From NCBI RefSeq assembly GCF_009295635.1, contig NZ_WHIW01000002.1, positions 1 through 64,000 on the forward strand: a DNA stretch of 64,000 nucleotides. Direction: 5' to 3'. Below, piece by piece: positions 52,601-58,054 of the stretch. Both the position numbers and the translations under genes were made by a program. Under the pieces are notes generated by a model, which was not told where the DNA came from, made no database searches, and saw only the letters and a program-made list of their open reading frames with translations. This DNA is from Alkalilimnicola sp. S0819. GTDB taxonomy: Bacteria > Pseudomonadota > Gammaproteobacteria > Nitrococcales > WHIW01. Within the stretch, counting starts at the first letter, position 1. Every line of letters begins with the position of its first letter.

Positions 52601-55600
52601 ATGGAGATCGGCGCGGCGAGCCAGGCGGAATTGCTGGACAAGCTCGCGGACCCGAGCCGCTGGGAGGCCCTTGCCGCCGAGCCGGGTCCGGGTGATGAGC
52701 CGTCCGGCCCGCCCCTGGTGCTGCCGGGCTATCCCTTCGCCCGGGAACGGCACTGGCTGGCCGGTGCTGCCGGCGCAAGGCCCGAGCCCCCGGTGCCGGA
52801 GGCGCCCACGGACCGTGGCGATATCCTGGCTCTGATTCTGGACACCCTGGCTCGGCATACGGGGCGGCCGGTGGAGCGCCTGGCGAGGAGTGCCGGTTTT
52901 CGTGAGCAGGGCGGCGATTCCATGTTCGCCCTGCGGCTGATGCATGCCGTACAGGAGCGATGCGGCGTGGAGCTGGATCATCGGGCGCTGGAGCGGCACG
53001 ACAGCCCGGCGGTCCTGGCGGACCACATCCAGGAGCTGGCGAGCGCGGGGCCCGAGACAGCCAGACTGGCCGAGCAAAGCTCAACAGCCGCTGCGAGCGA
53101 CACCTTGGACATGCCGCTCAGCGAAGGCCAGAAAGGCCTGTGGTTGCTGCAAAGGCTCCACCCCGGTAGCACCGCCTACAACGTGCCCCTGGCCTTCAGC
53201 GTGCGTGGCCTGGGCCCGGACACTGTGCGCCGTGCCTGTCTTTGGCTGAGCCGCCAGTTTCCCCTCCTCACGGCGCGGGTCGAACCCGGTGAGGATGAGC
53301 CGCGTCTGTGCGCCGGCCCCGAGCAGCCCGAACTGCGGCAGCTGCGCCTGGCGCCCGGGGTCGATGTGCTCGCCCAGCTGCGCGAGCGTGCCCGGCGCCC
53401 CTTTGATCTGGAAGCCGAGGCCCCGTTGCGTTTCGAATGGCTGGGTGGTGACGCGCCGGGTGACGAGACCGGGGTGCTGCTGATCCTGGCCCACCACATG
53501 GTGTTGGACGGGCTGTCCTCGGCCTTGCTGGCGGAGCACTTCGTGGCGGCCTGCGAGAGTTTCGCCCGGGGCGAAGAGCCGCCGGCGCCGGCACCGGCCG
53601 CGGACTATGCCGAGTTCGTCGCCTGGCAGCGGCGGCATCTGCGCTCCGAGCGCGGCGCGGCGCAGTTGGCCTATTGGCGCCGGCGGTTCGCCGATGAACC
53701 CGAGGCGCTGGATTTGCCGGTCGATCACCCGCCCGCGCCGGATGCGGCCTTGCAGCCGCGTAGCCGGGAGTTGCTGCTGCCCGCCCGGGAGCTGGCGACC
53801 CTGCGTGCCACGGCCGCCAGTTGCGGGGTCAGCCCCGCGGTGTTCTGCCTGGCGGTGTTCAATGTGCTGCTGTACCGCTACACCGGGCAGCGGGATTTCG
53901 TGGTGGGGGTGCCCGCCCTGGCTCGCCCGGAGGGTCGGTTCGCCCGCACGCTGGGGCATTTCGCCAATGTGATGCCGCTGCGGATGGGTGTGCGGGGCGA
54001 GCAGACGGCGGCTGACTTGCTGGCCGATACCCAGCGGCTGATGGGCGAGGCACTGGACCGGGCGGACTATCCCTATACCACCCTGATGCGCGAGCTGGGG
54101 CGCACTCCGCAGTCGCCGCCGCTCTACCAGGTCGGTTTCGCCTACCAGAACTTCTTCGAGCCGGGCGCCGCGGTCCCCGGCGATGCCCGGGCCGTCTACC
54201 TGCCCGCCCTGCGCCAGCAAGGGGACGAGGTGTTGGGGCTGGAGCTGCTGGAGCAGGGCGACGGCCTGCGCCTGATCGCCGGCTACGATGGCGGCCGCTT
54301 CGAGGCCGACACCATCGACCGTCTGCTGGGCCATTACCGAGCCTTGCTGGAGGCGGTGTGCGCTTGCCCCGACACGTCGCTGGCCCGTTTGCCGATGCTC
54401 GGCGCGGCGGAGCGTGAGCGTCTGCTCGGCGCCTGGAGCGAGGGGGAGCGTCTGCCGCCGCGGGAAGGCTTCCTGCCGGAGTGGATCGCCGAGCAGGCGC
54501 GCCGCACACCGCACAGCATCGCGCTGAACGCGCCGGAGCAGGCCTTGAGCTACCGGCAACTGGATCAGCGGGTGCGCCGGCTGAGTGCCCATTTACAGGC
54601 GCGCGGACTGCGCCCGGGTGATGCCGTGGCCGTGTTGCTGGGTCGCGGCGCGGACAGCATCGTCGCCCTGTTGGCGGTGCTGCGCGCCGCTTGTGTCTGG
54701 GTGCCGCTGGACCCGGCTCATCCGGATCAGCGCCTGGCGCTGGTGCTGGATGACGCGGGCGCGGCCGCCGTGCTCACCGATGCCTCCCAGCGGAAACGGC
54801 TGGCGGGCCTGTCCCATGCCGTGCCCCGGGTGATCGATCTGGACCGGGAGCGCTGGCGCATACGGCTGCGCTCAGCCAGTGCGCGCCCGGTGAGCTTGAA
54901 CGCCGATAGCCCGGCCTACCTGATCTACACCTCCGGCTCCACCGGGCGGCCCAAGGGCGTGCGGATAAGCCATGGCGCCCTGGCCGATCATTGTCGCGCC
55001 GTCAATGAGCGCTACCGGCTGGAGGCGGACGATGTGGTGCTGCAGTTCGCCCCCCATGCGGTGGATACCGCGCTGGAGCAGATCCTGCCGCCGCTGATGC
55101 GCGGAGCCCGTGTGGTGCTGCGCGGCGACGATATCTGGTCGCCCGACCAACTGCGCACGGTGTTCGACGATCAGGGGTTGAGCGTGATCGACCTGCCGCC
55201 GGCCTATCTGCGGGAATTGCTCCGGGCCTGGGCGCAGGCGCCGGGGCGCGCCCCGGAACGGACACCCCGCTTGCTGATCGTCGGCGGCGAGGCCCTGTCG
55301 CCGGAGCTGCTGCGCTTGTGGCGGCAAGGGCCCTGGGCCACGGCCCGCCTGATCAACGCCTATGGCCCTACCGAAGCGACCATTACCAGCCTGTGCTGGG
55401 AGCCGCGGGCGGACACGCCGCAGGCGCGGGTTGCCATCGGTCGGCCCTTGCCCGGTACCGCCGTGTACCTGCTCGACCGGGACGGCAACCCGGTGCCCGA
55501 GGGCGTGCCCGGTGAGCTTTGCATCGCCGGCAGCCGTCTTGCGCAGGGCTACCATGCCCGTGCGGAGCTTACCGCGGAGCGTTTCCTCGAGTATCCGCTG

Positions 55601-57112
55601 GGCCCTCGCGGGCGCGCGCTGCGGGTCTATCGCACCGGCGATCGGGCGCGCTACATCCCGGGCGCGCAGGGCGAGATCGAGTTCCTCGGGCGGCTGGACC
55701 ATCAGCTGAAGATTCGGGGCTTCCGCATCGAACCCGGAGAGATCGAGGCGGCGCTGGCCGACTACGGTCTGCGCGACGCCGCGGTGCTGCCGCGGCGTGC
55801 CTCGGACGGCAGCACCAGCCTGGTGGCCTATGTCGTCCCGGGTAGCGCCGAGCTGGTGGTGCCGGAGCTGCGTGATTATCTGGCGCGGCGATTGCCCGCG
55901 CCGTTGCTGCCCACGTCCTTCCTGCGTCTGGATGCCCTGCCGGTGACCCCCGCGGGCAAACTGGACCGCGCCGCGCTGACGGCGCTGGAGGCGCCGCTCA
56001 TGGCCCCGGCCGTGCCCCAGCCCCCTAGCGATGAGCTTGAACGTGAACTGCGCGGGCTGTGGTGCGAGGTGCTGGCCTGGCCGGGGGATGCGTCGCCGCC
56101 GGGGGTCGACCAGGACTTCTTCGTTTGCGGCGGCCACTCGCTGGCGGCGCTGCGCCTGCTGGAGGGCATCCAGCGCCTGTTCGCCTGCCGGCTCTCCCTC
56201 GCCGAGCTGATGCGCGCGCCCAGTATCGCCGAGCAGGCACGGTTGATTCGCCGTGGCGGCGTCCGTGGGCGGCGCGTCTCGCCCTTGGTGAGCCTGCGGG
56301 ACGGCGGCGAGGCCCCGGCGCTGTATCTGGTCCATCCGGTAGGCGGTTCGGTGGCCTGTTATCTGGACCTGGTTCGGGCCCTGGCGCCAGGCCGCCCGGT
56401 ACACGGTCTGCAGTCGCCCGGGCTGGAGGCGGGGGGATCGGCGCCGGACAGCCTCGTTGCCGTAGCGGCGGCCTATGTGGCGGCCTTGCGCGGGGAGCAG
56501 GCCCAGGGGCCTTATCACCTGGCGGGCTGGTCCCTGGGCGGGGTCATTGCCTTCGAGATGGCCCGTCAGCTGCGCGCCGAGGGCGAGCAGGTGGGCCTGC
56601 TGGGCTTGATCGACAGCTACGCCCCGGCGCTGCCGAGCCGGCTGGAGGCGGCGGCGGGCGACGGCGAGGCGCTGCTGCGCGATTTCGGTCGAGACCTGCT
56701 GGGCGAGGACGCGCCACCGGGGCTGCTCGAAGCCCGCGTCGACCCCTTGGAGGCACTGCTGGCCTGGCCCCGCATGCGTGCCTTGTTCGGCGACGACCGG
56801 GACAGGCTCGCCCGCATGTTCGCGGTGTACGCGGGCCATGTGCGTGCATTGGGCGCTTATCGGCCGCTGCCCTGTGATGTGCCGTTGACCTTGCTGGTGG
56901 CCGCGCAAGGGGCGCCGGATGAACCCGGCCGTGGGTGGGAGGCGCTGGCCGTGGGCGGTTTGGATGTCCACACCCTGGCCGCCGATCACTACAGCCTGCT
57001 TCAGGGCGAGACGGGGCAACGCTGTGCGCGCGTGCTGGACGAGGCGCTGCGTCGTGCCGAGCAGGCCGGCGGCAGGGGGCTGGGCGCCGGCGGCGAGCGC
57101 GGTGGCAAATAG
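37235..57112 (+). CDS. Trans-AT PKS-NRPS hybrid, modules 6(ACP)-11, terminal NRPS and thioesterase (6625 residues)
   Basis: Domain order: ACP6 | KS7-DH-KR-ACP | KS8-ACP | KS9-DH-ACP | KS10-KR-ACP | KS11(non-condensing)-ACP | C-A-PCP-TE. Active-site Cys residues are 380, 1885, 2642, 3637 and 4802. The KSs carry no AT partners and depend on the separate AT. It completes the chain, adds one amino acid and releases the product. The ATG at 37235 overlaps the monooxygenase stop (ATGA); an in-frame upstream extension exists but has no domain content. The stop at 57110-57112 ends the operon; the next gene starts about 60 bp later. Confidence 0.95.
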   Translation: MNDLAERMRRLLEAELIERARARLDAHAPPAAQAASGAAEPAATAEPVAESAAVSATEQGLRADVLRIAADALRIPEQRLDPGENLANYGVDSIAITEVMAQLSRYFGISVAPTTFFEARHLDDLSRILYQRHEAAIEAHYARVESPSPVAEEAPPKEPRPAVSAGELPSATDSGGPEAWLARHGARRRPRAARSQSSQPTQATPASQAGAAPIAIISMEGMFPRSADLAQFEAHLREGVDCIDEVPRERWDWRAVHGDPRKGAYTDVKYGGFVPGHDRFDAGFFRIPPNEAELMDPQHRLFIQCVWRLIESAGYAPGALSGRKVGLFLGINLQDYTDLANRAGLMEAAQMTGLGHVFCPNRLSYLLDIHGPSQVVDTACSSSLVAIHRGVMSIRHEGCEMAIAGGANLMLSPTQHIMFSRVGMICEDGRCKTFSREANGYARADGVGAVLLKRLDLAERDGDPILGVIRGSAENHGGGASSLTAPNPAAQARLIVEAHRQAGVDPRSVSMIECHGTGTALGDPVEVEGLKSAFDELYREHGLPAPAQPHCGLGSVKSNIGHAETAAGVAGLVKVLLAMGSGTQYRSLHCEEPNPLLELDGSPFYLLDRARPWTRPRIDGVEQPRRAGLSSFGAGGANAHLLIEEYRPPALSAQADSPRPLVIPLSARSESALREIARRLLPALDGHELADLAYTLQIGRDALRERVAFVADNHAALRRQLESFIAGDTSGVARGVVARAARERDVRLDPREWPAEELARRWVHGEAVDWPLAHPAGARRRLRLPAYPFEGKRYWLPVPDESGAGESVARASADSLPAPSESQNARSPEAPLVLREIGHQRYRVEFSGEEFFLDHHRVQGESVLPGVMYLELACAAAREAGLGPVGLRRVVWLLPLRVNAPVAVEVALIHAADEPWPRVEISSVDEQGEPRLHAQAVLAPASEDAGGEAEDVPQALLAAYPQRLEAARVYGLFGQLGIDFGPGHQVIESLHLGEGADGARQVLASLRLGEGFAAGLADFQLHPGLLDGAFQAALGVALNEQGEPVEAGAALPFALDRVEVFGPCTERMWARVGPAEVSSTGTRVRTLTLELLDEQGGLRVRLRGFATRVLNRRADEAVLLFEPQWEQPAGEPVEPAAFGTRQVLLGGIGEAAVTSLRAGQPEWRCERLEDIVASASAPAARYGQNARALLARLQALLAEAARAPVLLQLVLAEEGAQAAGLTGLAGLLRTASLEQPGLCCQLITVPPETEGEALAGVLAEAARRPQLQRLRWEQGALQSEGWRAAGDLAEDATAPAPWRSGGVYVITGGGGALGRQLAEEILATQADAHVLLLGRSALDAERQAWLDGLAGDVRYQPLDLADGPAVQDRIAELRRRHGRIDGVLHAAGLVRDRALADKDGAELDRVLAPKVAGTLNLDAALGDEPLDFFVLFASLSGAFGNPGQADYAAANAFLDSYALEREARRGAGLCQGRTLAVDWPLWRSGGMRMSEVAQALMTRSSGLTALESADGFAALYRALAGAAPRVLVAAGDAARVRARVLGVAEPPRWRASVAVQASAAAPAPDSSLLRERVQAALVRQVCRQLKVEPEDLAPDMELSEYGFDSISFTQFANALNEQFGLELVPTLFFEYPTLEALAGYLAEQHGAATAAALGVEAPAAPAASTASSAPPAPVESSSSSAPAANEAQAAAGVEAPSPEASPTTVIASPRDDQDSLVAIVGMSGVFPGAEDVDTFWRNLREGRDCIGEIPAERWDWRDYWGDPATEPGRGNAKWGGFIQGLAAFDPGFFGVSPPEARMMDPQQRLLLTLAWQAIEDAGYGPRSLAGSSTGVFIGTADTGYSRLLAESGTAVEGYSMTGLAPSLGPNRISYQLNFHGPSVAVETACSSALVAIHRAVESIAGGGCEAALAGGINALLLPDAFVGFSKAGMLAPDGRCKPFSAEANGYVRGEGGGLIYLKKLADAERDGDRILAVIRASAENHGGRASSLTAPNPRAQADLLRSAYRRAGFDPRTVSYIEAHGTGTPLGDPIEVEALCSAFADLSAEAEAAHGPAPPLSCGIGSVKSNIGHLELGAGIAGIMKVLLQMKHGQLVRTLHCDELNPYLKLGPFQVVRENRPWARPLDAAGRVLPRRAGVSSFGFGGSNAHVVLEEYTAPAAAPVDLPGPAMIVLSARTEAQLQASARRLLDALGTLEADASLTELAYTLQCGRDAMEYRLGFVAGSLGQVGERLRAFLAEADDEALHQDRVKPHRGTIAVLQSDPELARGLLDLPARGRHDSLLQLWVRGLRVDWQALYGEPRPRRLALPGYPFARDEYWFERSSAPPVPAPSAATPLAARPSAAPVASTVQATLEAIPEAAPYPRALAALVAIAAAVLEVEPEALEEDTELGEYGFDSITMTAYASRVNAELGLSLSPADFFEFATLARLAEHIAPSLPAAEEPAPAPRPETHAAPERPVAAAWSPEPGHAPADDEAVAIVGVSCRFPGAADLQAFDELLWSGGEGIRRIPADRWDWRALDGDPRHEPGKTDIHWGGFIDGVFEFDPLFFGISPREAEYMDPQQRLMMMHVWRAIEDAGYNPRSLAGRGVGLFVGTSSSGYRETLGEETGGEGYVATGSVPSVGPNRISYFLDWHGPSEPVETACSSSLVALHRAVQAMRGGDCEMAVVGGVNTIITPEAHISFAQAGMLSPDGRCKTFSAQADGYGRGEGVGMLVLKRLRDAERDGDAIYGLIRGSGVNHGGRANSLTAPNTAAQAALLKTVYRRAGIDPRSVGYIEAHGTGTALGDPVEVNALKSAFRALSAEAPREAFQNVACGLGSVKTNIGHLELAAGVAGVIKVLLQLRRQELAPSLHGAELNPYIDLADSPFQLLPEARPWAPVRDARGRALPRRAGVSSFGFGGVNAHVILEEYRPSAEPPAVPEGPALIVLSARDESRLADQARQLLGWLESAEAAQASLAELAYTLQLGREAMKQRLAVPVASLAALRTRLLAWLDGDAGQVHQGRAVSRAAAQVLPVVGGDLDALARHWVQGGALDWQGLYPQALRRVHLPGYPFAREVYRRQPATASAPADGAEPTPRADGASYYPLRLDPDVFYLRDHRIGGQPMLPGAMSLELARAVHAQSLGGAEFQPLSLTQVRWLQPLRPLAAGPTTGIALQASEQGASVFRLLSGAGESEQLHASGVIAALEEAERGRLDLAMLRARCPTTGDVGEFYARYAALGMDYGPGMRAVAELWLGSDELLARLRLPEAAAGDFALHPAMVDGAFQACLGLFPESGGDDRTALPFALERVELLAPTTERMWAHVRIQSAGARMQRIDLDLTDEQGELLVRLRGFTVRLAGGDGPKRQAERQADASLTPAALRQYLAALVAEETGVARETIETDAPLEDYGIDSMLIARLSERLERDFGPLSSTLFFEYQTLDALADYFLARHGAAVAKLAGGEDAASAITAGVESAAAPVPREPAPSAGGEAIAIVGLAGRYPGARDPQAFWRNLAQGRDSITEIPVERWDHQRFELRSHWGGFIDDHDRFDPLFFNIAPREAAFMDPQERLFLQCAWEALEDAGHTRASLARGGELPGANVGVYVGVMYEEYQLYGAESTQAGRPLALGGSPASIANRVSYFCNFHGPSLAVDSMCSSSLSALHLACESLRSGDCDAALAGGVNLSLHPNKYLALDQGRFLSSKGRCESFGEGGDGYVPGEGVGAVLLRRLDDALADGDQIYGVIRASALNHGGKTNGYTVPNPRAQTEAVSRALRRAGVSARELGYIEAHGTGTSLGDPIEINALTRAFQEHTSERGFCAIGSVKSNIGHCESAAGIAGLSKVLLQLKHGQLAPSLHAQTLNPGIDFADSPFTVQRTLEPWPRPQGREGRRLAGLSSFGAGGSNAHLIIEEQPRPSTPPAAPGPWLFPLSARDEERLREAAANLRSALQGLDEAWLPSAARVLQEGREAFEERAAVVAADRAGLLAALDALLAAEQAAPGLYRARAARRREPQRARALLREHDLSGLADYWVEGGVVDWSALREGQPLPPKLSLPTYPFARERYWAPERLPVVDSQALAVSPSVASTEEAMAEAPLPLLFAPRWVSEPLSPGAPGPDAAVRVLLCEFPAGSAAALADRWPQARISECPATEGSVAQRYSRHAAALLEAVRTLIRERHEQALLQLVLPAGGESMLFEGLAGLLRSASLERPGLRCQLISSDDDSQALLACLQQEQDADAGQVRYRGGERQVRRWRELSAEATPAPRPWKDGGVYLITGGAGGLGRQLCEAIGRDTRQAVVYITGRSRLGARDEARLQSLPADLRYRRVDVSEAEPVRALVAEILREHGRLDGVVHAAGLTRDKLLVRKSAEELAEVLAPKVAGLENLDQATAALPLDFMLLFGSVSGALGNAGQGDYAAANAFMDGFAAWRNALCACGQRHGRTLALDWPYWREGGMRLDDSVLRGMERGFGVRPLESEPALNALAAALRFPDDQVLVLDGDHPRLRASLGVEAPPSAGPVQAGEGADLRQAVLAYLAEYLAEVLMLPAERLDPEASLDRFGLESVTALEVQDRLEEDLGTLPATLLFEYPTLSLLADALLESHRPELRRHLSVAGSAPERPEPFTAQPDDPPAQVAAESEPARPASEPDRDVAVIAVAGRYPGANSVEALWEQLEQGRDGIGEVPADRWNHAAIHSPDKGRPDTSYCNWGGFLSEVDCFDAALFGYTPREAALADPEQRLFLQTVWHLLERAGHTREQLRKRYQSRVGVFVGAMYQQYREHAREAEDQALLSLSSYSAIANRTSFFFDLQGPSVAVDSMCASGLQAVHQACQSLRLGECRLAIAGGVNLSLHPRKYLGLSASGLIGSHADSRSFADGDGYLPAEGVGAVLLKPLADARRDGDNILGVIRGSAASHGGHSAGYGVPNAEAQARLIAENLAQAGVAPGSIGYVEAAANGSPMGDAIELRALGRVFADASSRPADCPIGSVKSALGHPEAASGMAQLTKVLLQLQHARLLPSVVRGAANPKLDFAACGLRLQTSLSDWPRRLESGRELPRRALVNSFGAGGSQVSLILEEAPAVSPPVPAPARPRRFVFSALDQSRLEELVAGMIAYLRAHPGVCLARLASTLREGRERLPRAMEIGAASQAELLDKLADPSRWEALAAEPGPGDEPSGPPLVLPGYPFARERHWLAGAAGARPEPPVPEAPTDRGDILALILDTLARHTGRPVERLARSAGFREQGGDSMFALRLMHAVQERCGVELDHRALERHDSPAVLADHIQELASAGPETARLAEQSSTAAASDTLDMPLSEGQKGLWLLQRLHPGSTAYNVPLAFSVRGLGPDTVRRACLWLSRQFPLLTARVEPGEDEPRLCAGPEQPELRQLRLAPGVDVLAQLRERARRPFDLEAEAPLRFEWLGGDAPGDETGVLLILAHHMVLDGLSSALLAEHFVAACESFARGEEPPAPAPAADYAEFVAWQRRHLRSERGAAQLAYWRRRFADEPEALDLPVDHPPAPDAALQPRSRELLLPARELATLRATAASCGVSPAVFCLAVFNVLLYRYTGQRDFVVGVPALARPEGRFARTLGHFANVMPLRMGVRGEQTAADLLADTQRLMGEALDRADYPYTTLMRELGRTPQSPPLYQVGFAYQNFFEPGAAVPGDARAVYLPALRQQGDEVLGLELLEQGDGLRLIAGYDGGRFEADTIDRLLGHYRALLEAVCACPDTSLARLPMLGAAERERLLGAWSEGERLPPREGFLPEWIAEQARRTPHSIALNAPEQALSYRQLDQRVRRLSAHLQARGLRPGDAVAVLLGRGADSIVALLAVLRAACVWVPLDPAHPDQRLALVLDDAGAAAVLTDASQRKRLAGLSHAVPRVIDLDRERWRIRLRSASARPVSLNADSPAYLIYTSGSTGRPKGVRISHGALADHCRAVNERYRLEADDVVLQFAPHAVDTALEQILPPLMRGARVVLRGDDIWSPDQLRTVFDDQGLSVIDLPPAYLRELLRAWAQAPGRAPERTPRLLIVGGEALSPELLRLWRQGPWATARLINAYGPTEATITSLCWEPRADTPQARVAIGRPLPGTAVYLLDRDGNPVPEGVPGELCIAGSRLAQGYHARAELTAERFLEYPLGPRGRALRVYRTGDRARYIPGAQGEIEFLGRLDHQLKIRGFRIEPGEIEAALADYGLRDAAVLPRRASDGSTSLVAYVVPGSAELVVPELRDYLARRLPAPLLPTSFLRLDALPVTPAGKLDRAALTALEAPLMAPAVPQPPSDELERELRGLWCEVLAWPGDASPPGVDQDFFVCGGHSLAALRLLEGIQRLFACRLSLAELMRAPSIAEQARLIRRGGVRGRRVSPLVSLRDGGEAPALYLVHPVGGSVACYLDLVRALAPGRPVHGLQSPGLEAGGSAPDSLVAVAAAYVAALRGEQAQGPYHLAGWSLGGVIAFEMARQLRAEGEQVGLLGLIDSYAPALPSRLEAAAGDGEALLRDFGRDLLGEDAPPGLLEARVDPLEALLAWPRMRALFGDDRDRLARMFAVYAGHVRALGAYRPLPCDVPLTLLVAAQGAPDEPGRGWEALAVGGLDVHTLAADHYSLLQGETGQRCARVLDEALRRAEQAGGRGLGAGGERGGK
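37871..42170 (+). other. PKS module 7: KS-DH-KR-ACP
   Basis: KS7 has Cys380 (DTACSSS) and HGTGT. DH7 has HRVQGESVLP (His856) and LLDGAFQ (Asp1027). KR7 has ITGGGGALG and keeps the B-type Asp (LVRD). ACP7 has Ser1605 (YGFDSI). All catalytic motifs are present, so a trans double bond is expected unless the trans-acting ER reduces it. Confidence 0.85.
42377..44540 (+). other. PKS module 8: minimal KS-ACP
   Basis: KS8 is competent by motif (Cys1885 in ETACSSA, HGTGT, IGHLE). Only an ACP (Ser2395, YGFDSIT) follows. With no KR, DH or MT, a beta-keto group should remain unless a domain from a neighbouring module acts on it. Confidence 0.85.
44645..47540 (+). other. PKS module 9: KS-DH-ACP without KR
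   Basis: KS9 has Cys2642 (ETACSSS) and HGTGT. DH9 has HRIGGQPMLP (His3098) and VDGAFQ (Asp3262), so it looks active. ACP9 has Ser3393. The module lacks a KR, so a DH here needs a hydroxyl made by a KR from elsewhere, or performs cyclisation or double-bond chemistry. Confidence 0.85.
47640..51000 (+). other. PKS module 10: KS-KR-ACP
   Basis: KS10 has Cys3637 (DSMCSSS), HGTGT and IGHCE. KR10 (ITGGAGGLG near residue 4254, GQGDYAAAN) keeps the Asp of LTRD. ACP10 has Ser4546 but Glu instead of Asp just before it (FGLESV). Confidence 0.85.
51125..53045 (+). other. PKS module 11: non-condensing KS0-ACP before the NRPS
   Basis: KS11 retains Cys4802 (DSMCASG) and a GHPE His, but the HGTGT site reads AANGS, so the catalytic His (position 4936) is Ala. 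It can probably receive the chain but not decarboxylate malonyl. The following ACP has Ser5229 (GGDSMF). Such KS0 domains commonly act as transfer or dehydration gates. Confidence 0.85.
53108..57109 (+). other. NRPS termination module: C-A-PCP-TE
   Basis: The condensation domain has HHMVLDG (first His at residue 5420). The A domain shows YTSGSTGRPKG and NAYGPTE; by hand alignment to GrsA the ten-residue code is D-T-E-D-I-G-A-I-T-K, the acidic residues at positions 239 and 278 favouring a basic amino acid (arginine is the most likely guess). PCP Ser6302 lies in GGHSL. The type I TE has Ser6433 in GWSLGG and a DHYSLL His near its end. Confidence 0.88.
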
Positions 57113-57174
57113 CGCATAGCGGTGGAGTATTGGCAGCAGGCCCCGCATAATGCGCAACACAATGATATCAATGC

Positions 57175-58047
57175 GTGGCAGGGGATTTTGCCCTCGTGGA
57201 AGACGACGATAATTACGAGTCACGGCTGGCGCCCTTGATCGGCAAGAAAACAGCGGCGGTGCTGATCGCGCTGCTCGTGCTGATCGCGGGCATACTGCTC
57301 TGGGACCGCATGGTGGTCTCGGTGAAGTCGGGCGAGTCCGGTGTGCTCTATCGCTTTTTCACCGGCACCGAGCTGGGGACCATCTATGAAGAGGGCGTGC
57401 ACGTCATCTTTCCCTGGGATCGCATGTTCATCTACGACGTGCGCCTGCAGAACCGCCAGAAGGAATACACCCTGCTGACCAGCGGCGGTCTGCCCGTGAC
57501 CATGCGGGTGGCGGTGCGCTACCGCCCGGATCTGCGCATGCTGCCTCTGCTTCACGTGAGCGTGGGTCCGGATTACCTGGAAAAGGTGGTCTTTCCGGAA
57601 ACCGAGGCGGTGTTGCGTAAGGCGGTCGGCCAGTATCAACCGGAGGAGGTCTACACCAGCAAGCGTGGATTTCTGGAAGGTGTGGTCGTCGAGAGCCTCT
57701 CCGAGATGGAGAACCGCTACATTCTGGTGGACGACGTATTGGTGAAATCCGTGGATCTGCCGCCGGTGGTGCGTGAAGCGGTGGAGCGCAAGCTGGCCCT
57801 GAAGGAAGAGGACAAGGCCTACAGGTACCGGCTGGCCATCGAGCGTCAGGAGGCGGAGCGCAAGCGCATCGAGGCCCAGGGCATTCAGGCGTATCAGGGT
57901 ATCGTCGGCCAGAGCCTGACGCCGGATCTATTGCGCTGGCAGGGTGTTCAGGCCACTCGGGATCTGGCCACCTCGCCGAACGCGAAGACCGTGGTGATCG
58001 GTGCCGGCAAGGATGGCCTGCCGCTGATTCTGGGCGGAGACCGGTAG
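57175..58047 (+). CDS. SPFH/prohibitin-family membrane protein (HflC-like)
   Basis: A 290-residue protein with a short cytoplasmic start, one membrane segment at ~25-46 (VLIALLVLIAGILLW), then a Band-7/SPFH domain (EEGVHVIFPWDRMFIYDVRLQ; VTMRVAVRYRP) and a charged coiled coil (~200-245). SPFH proteins form large ring or cage assemblies that scaffold membrane patches and regulate proteases. A GTG at 57175 is used; a GTG seven codons later is equally possible, and no strong SD is visible. Eight bases from the next gene, it probably shares its transcript. A link to the biosynthetic cluster is not shown. Confidence 0.82.
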   Translation: MAGDFALVEDDDNYESRLAPLIGKKTAAVLIALLVLIAGILLWDRMVVSVKSGESGVLYRFFTGTELGTIYEEGVHVIFPWDRMFIYDVRLQNRQKEYTLLTSGGLPVTMRVAVRYRPDLRMLPLLHVSVGPDYLEKVVFPETEAVLRKAVGQYQPEEVYTSKRGFLEGVVVESLSEMENRYILVDDVLVKSVDLPPVVREAVERKLALKEEDKAYRYRLAIERQEAERKRIEAQGIQAYQGIVGQSLTPDLLRWQGVQATRDLATSPNAKTVVIGAGKDGLPLILGGDR

Positions 58048-58054
58048 CGGGATC

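Larger units (their letters stand above)
7067..57112. other. Glutarimide-type trans-AT PKS-NRPS biosynthetic gene cluster
   Basis: Eight genes form a coherent cluster. Amidotransferase and ACP lie on the minus strand; two exporters, AT-ER, PKS, monooxygenase and PKS-NRPS-TE lie on the plus strand. The six plus-strand genes overlap by 1-4 nt at every junction, so they should be one transcript of about 47.6 kb. The PKS modules carry no integrated AT domains, so the separate AT loads them. Free ACP, amidotransferase, KS-DH-KR-ACP and KS-branching-like-ACP together match the known glutarimide starter logic. No regulator, phosphopantetheinyl transferase or HMG-CoA-synthase-like gene is present in the cluster. 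Confidence 0.9.

Noticed and set aside
44618-53077. A 2819-residue minus-strand open frame opposite PKS modules 9-11
   Set aside because: Same reason: an antisense shadow of KS/KR/ACP domains with no recognisable domain and no ribosome-binding context.
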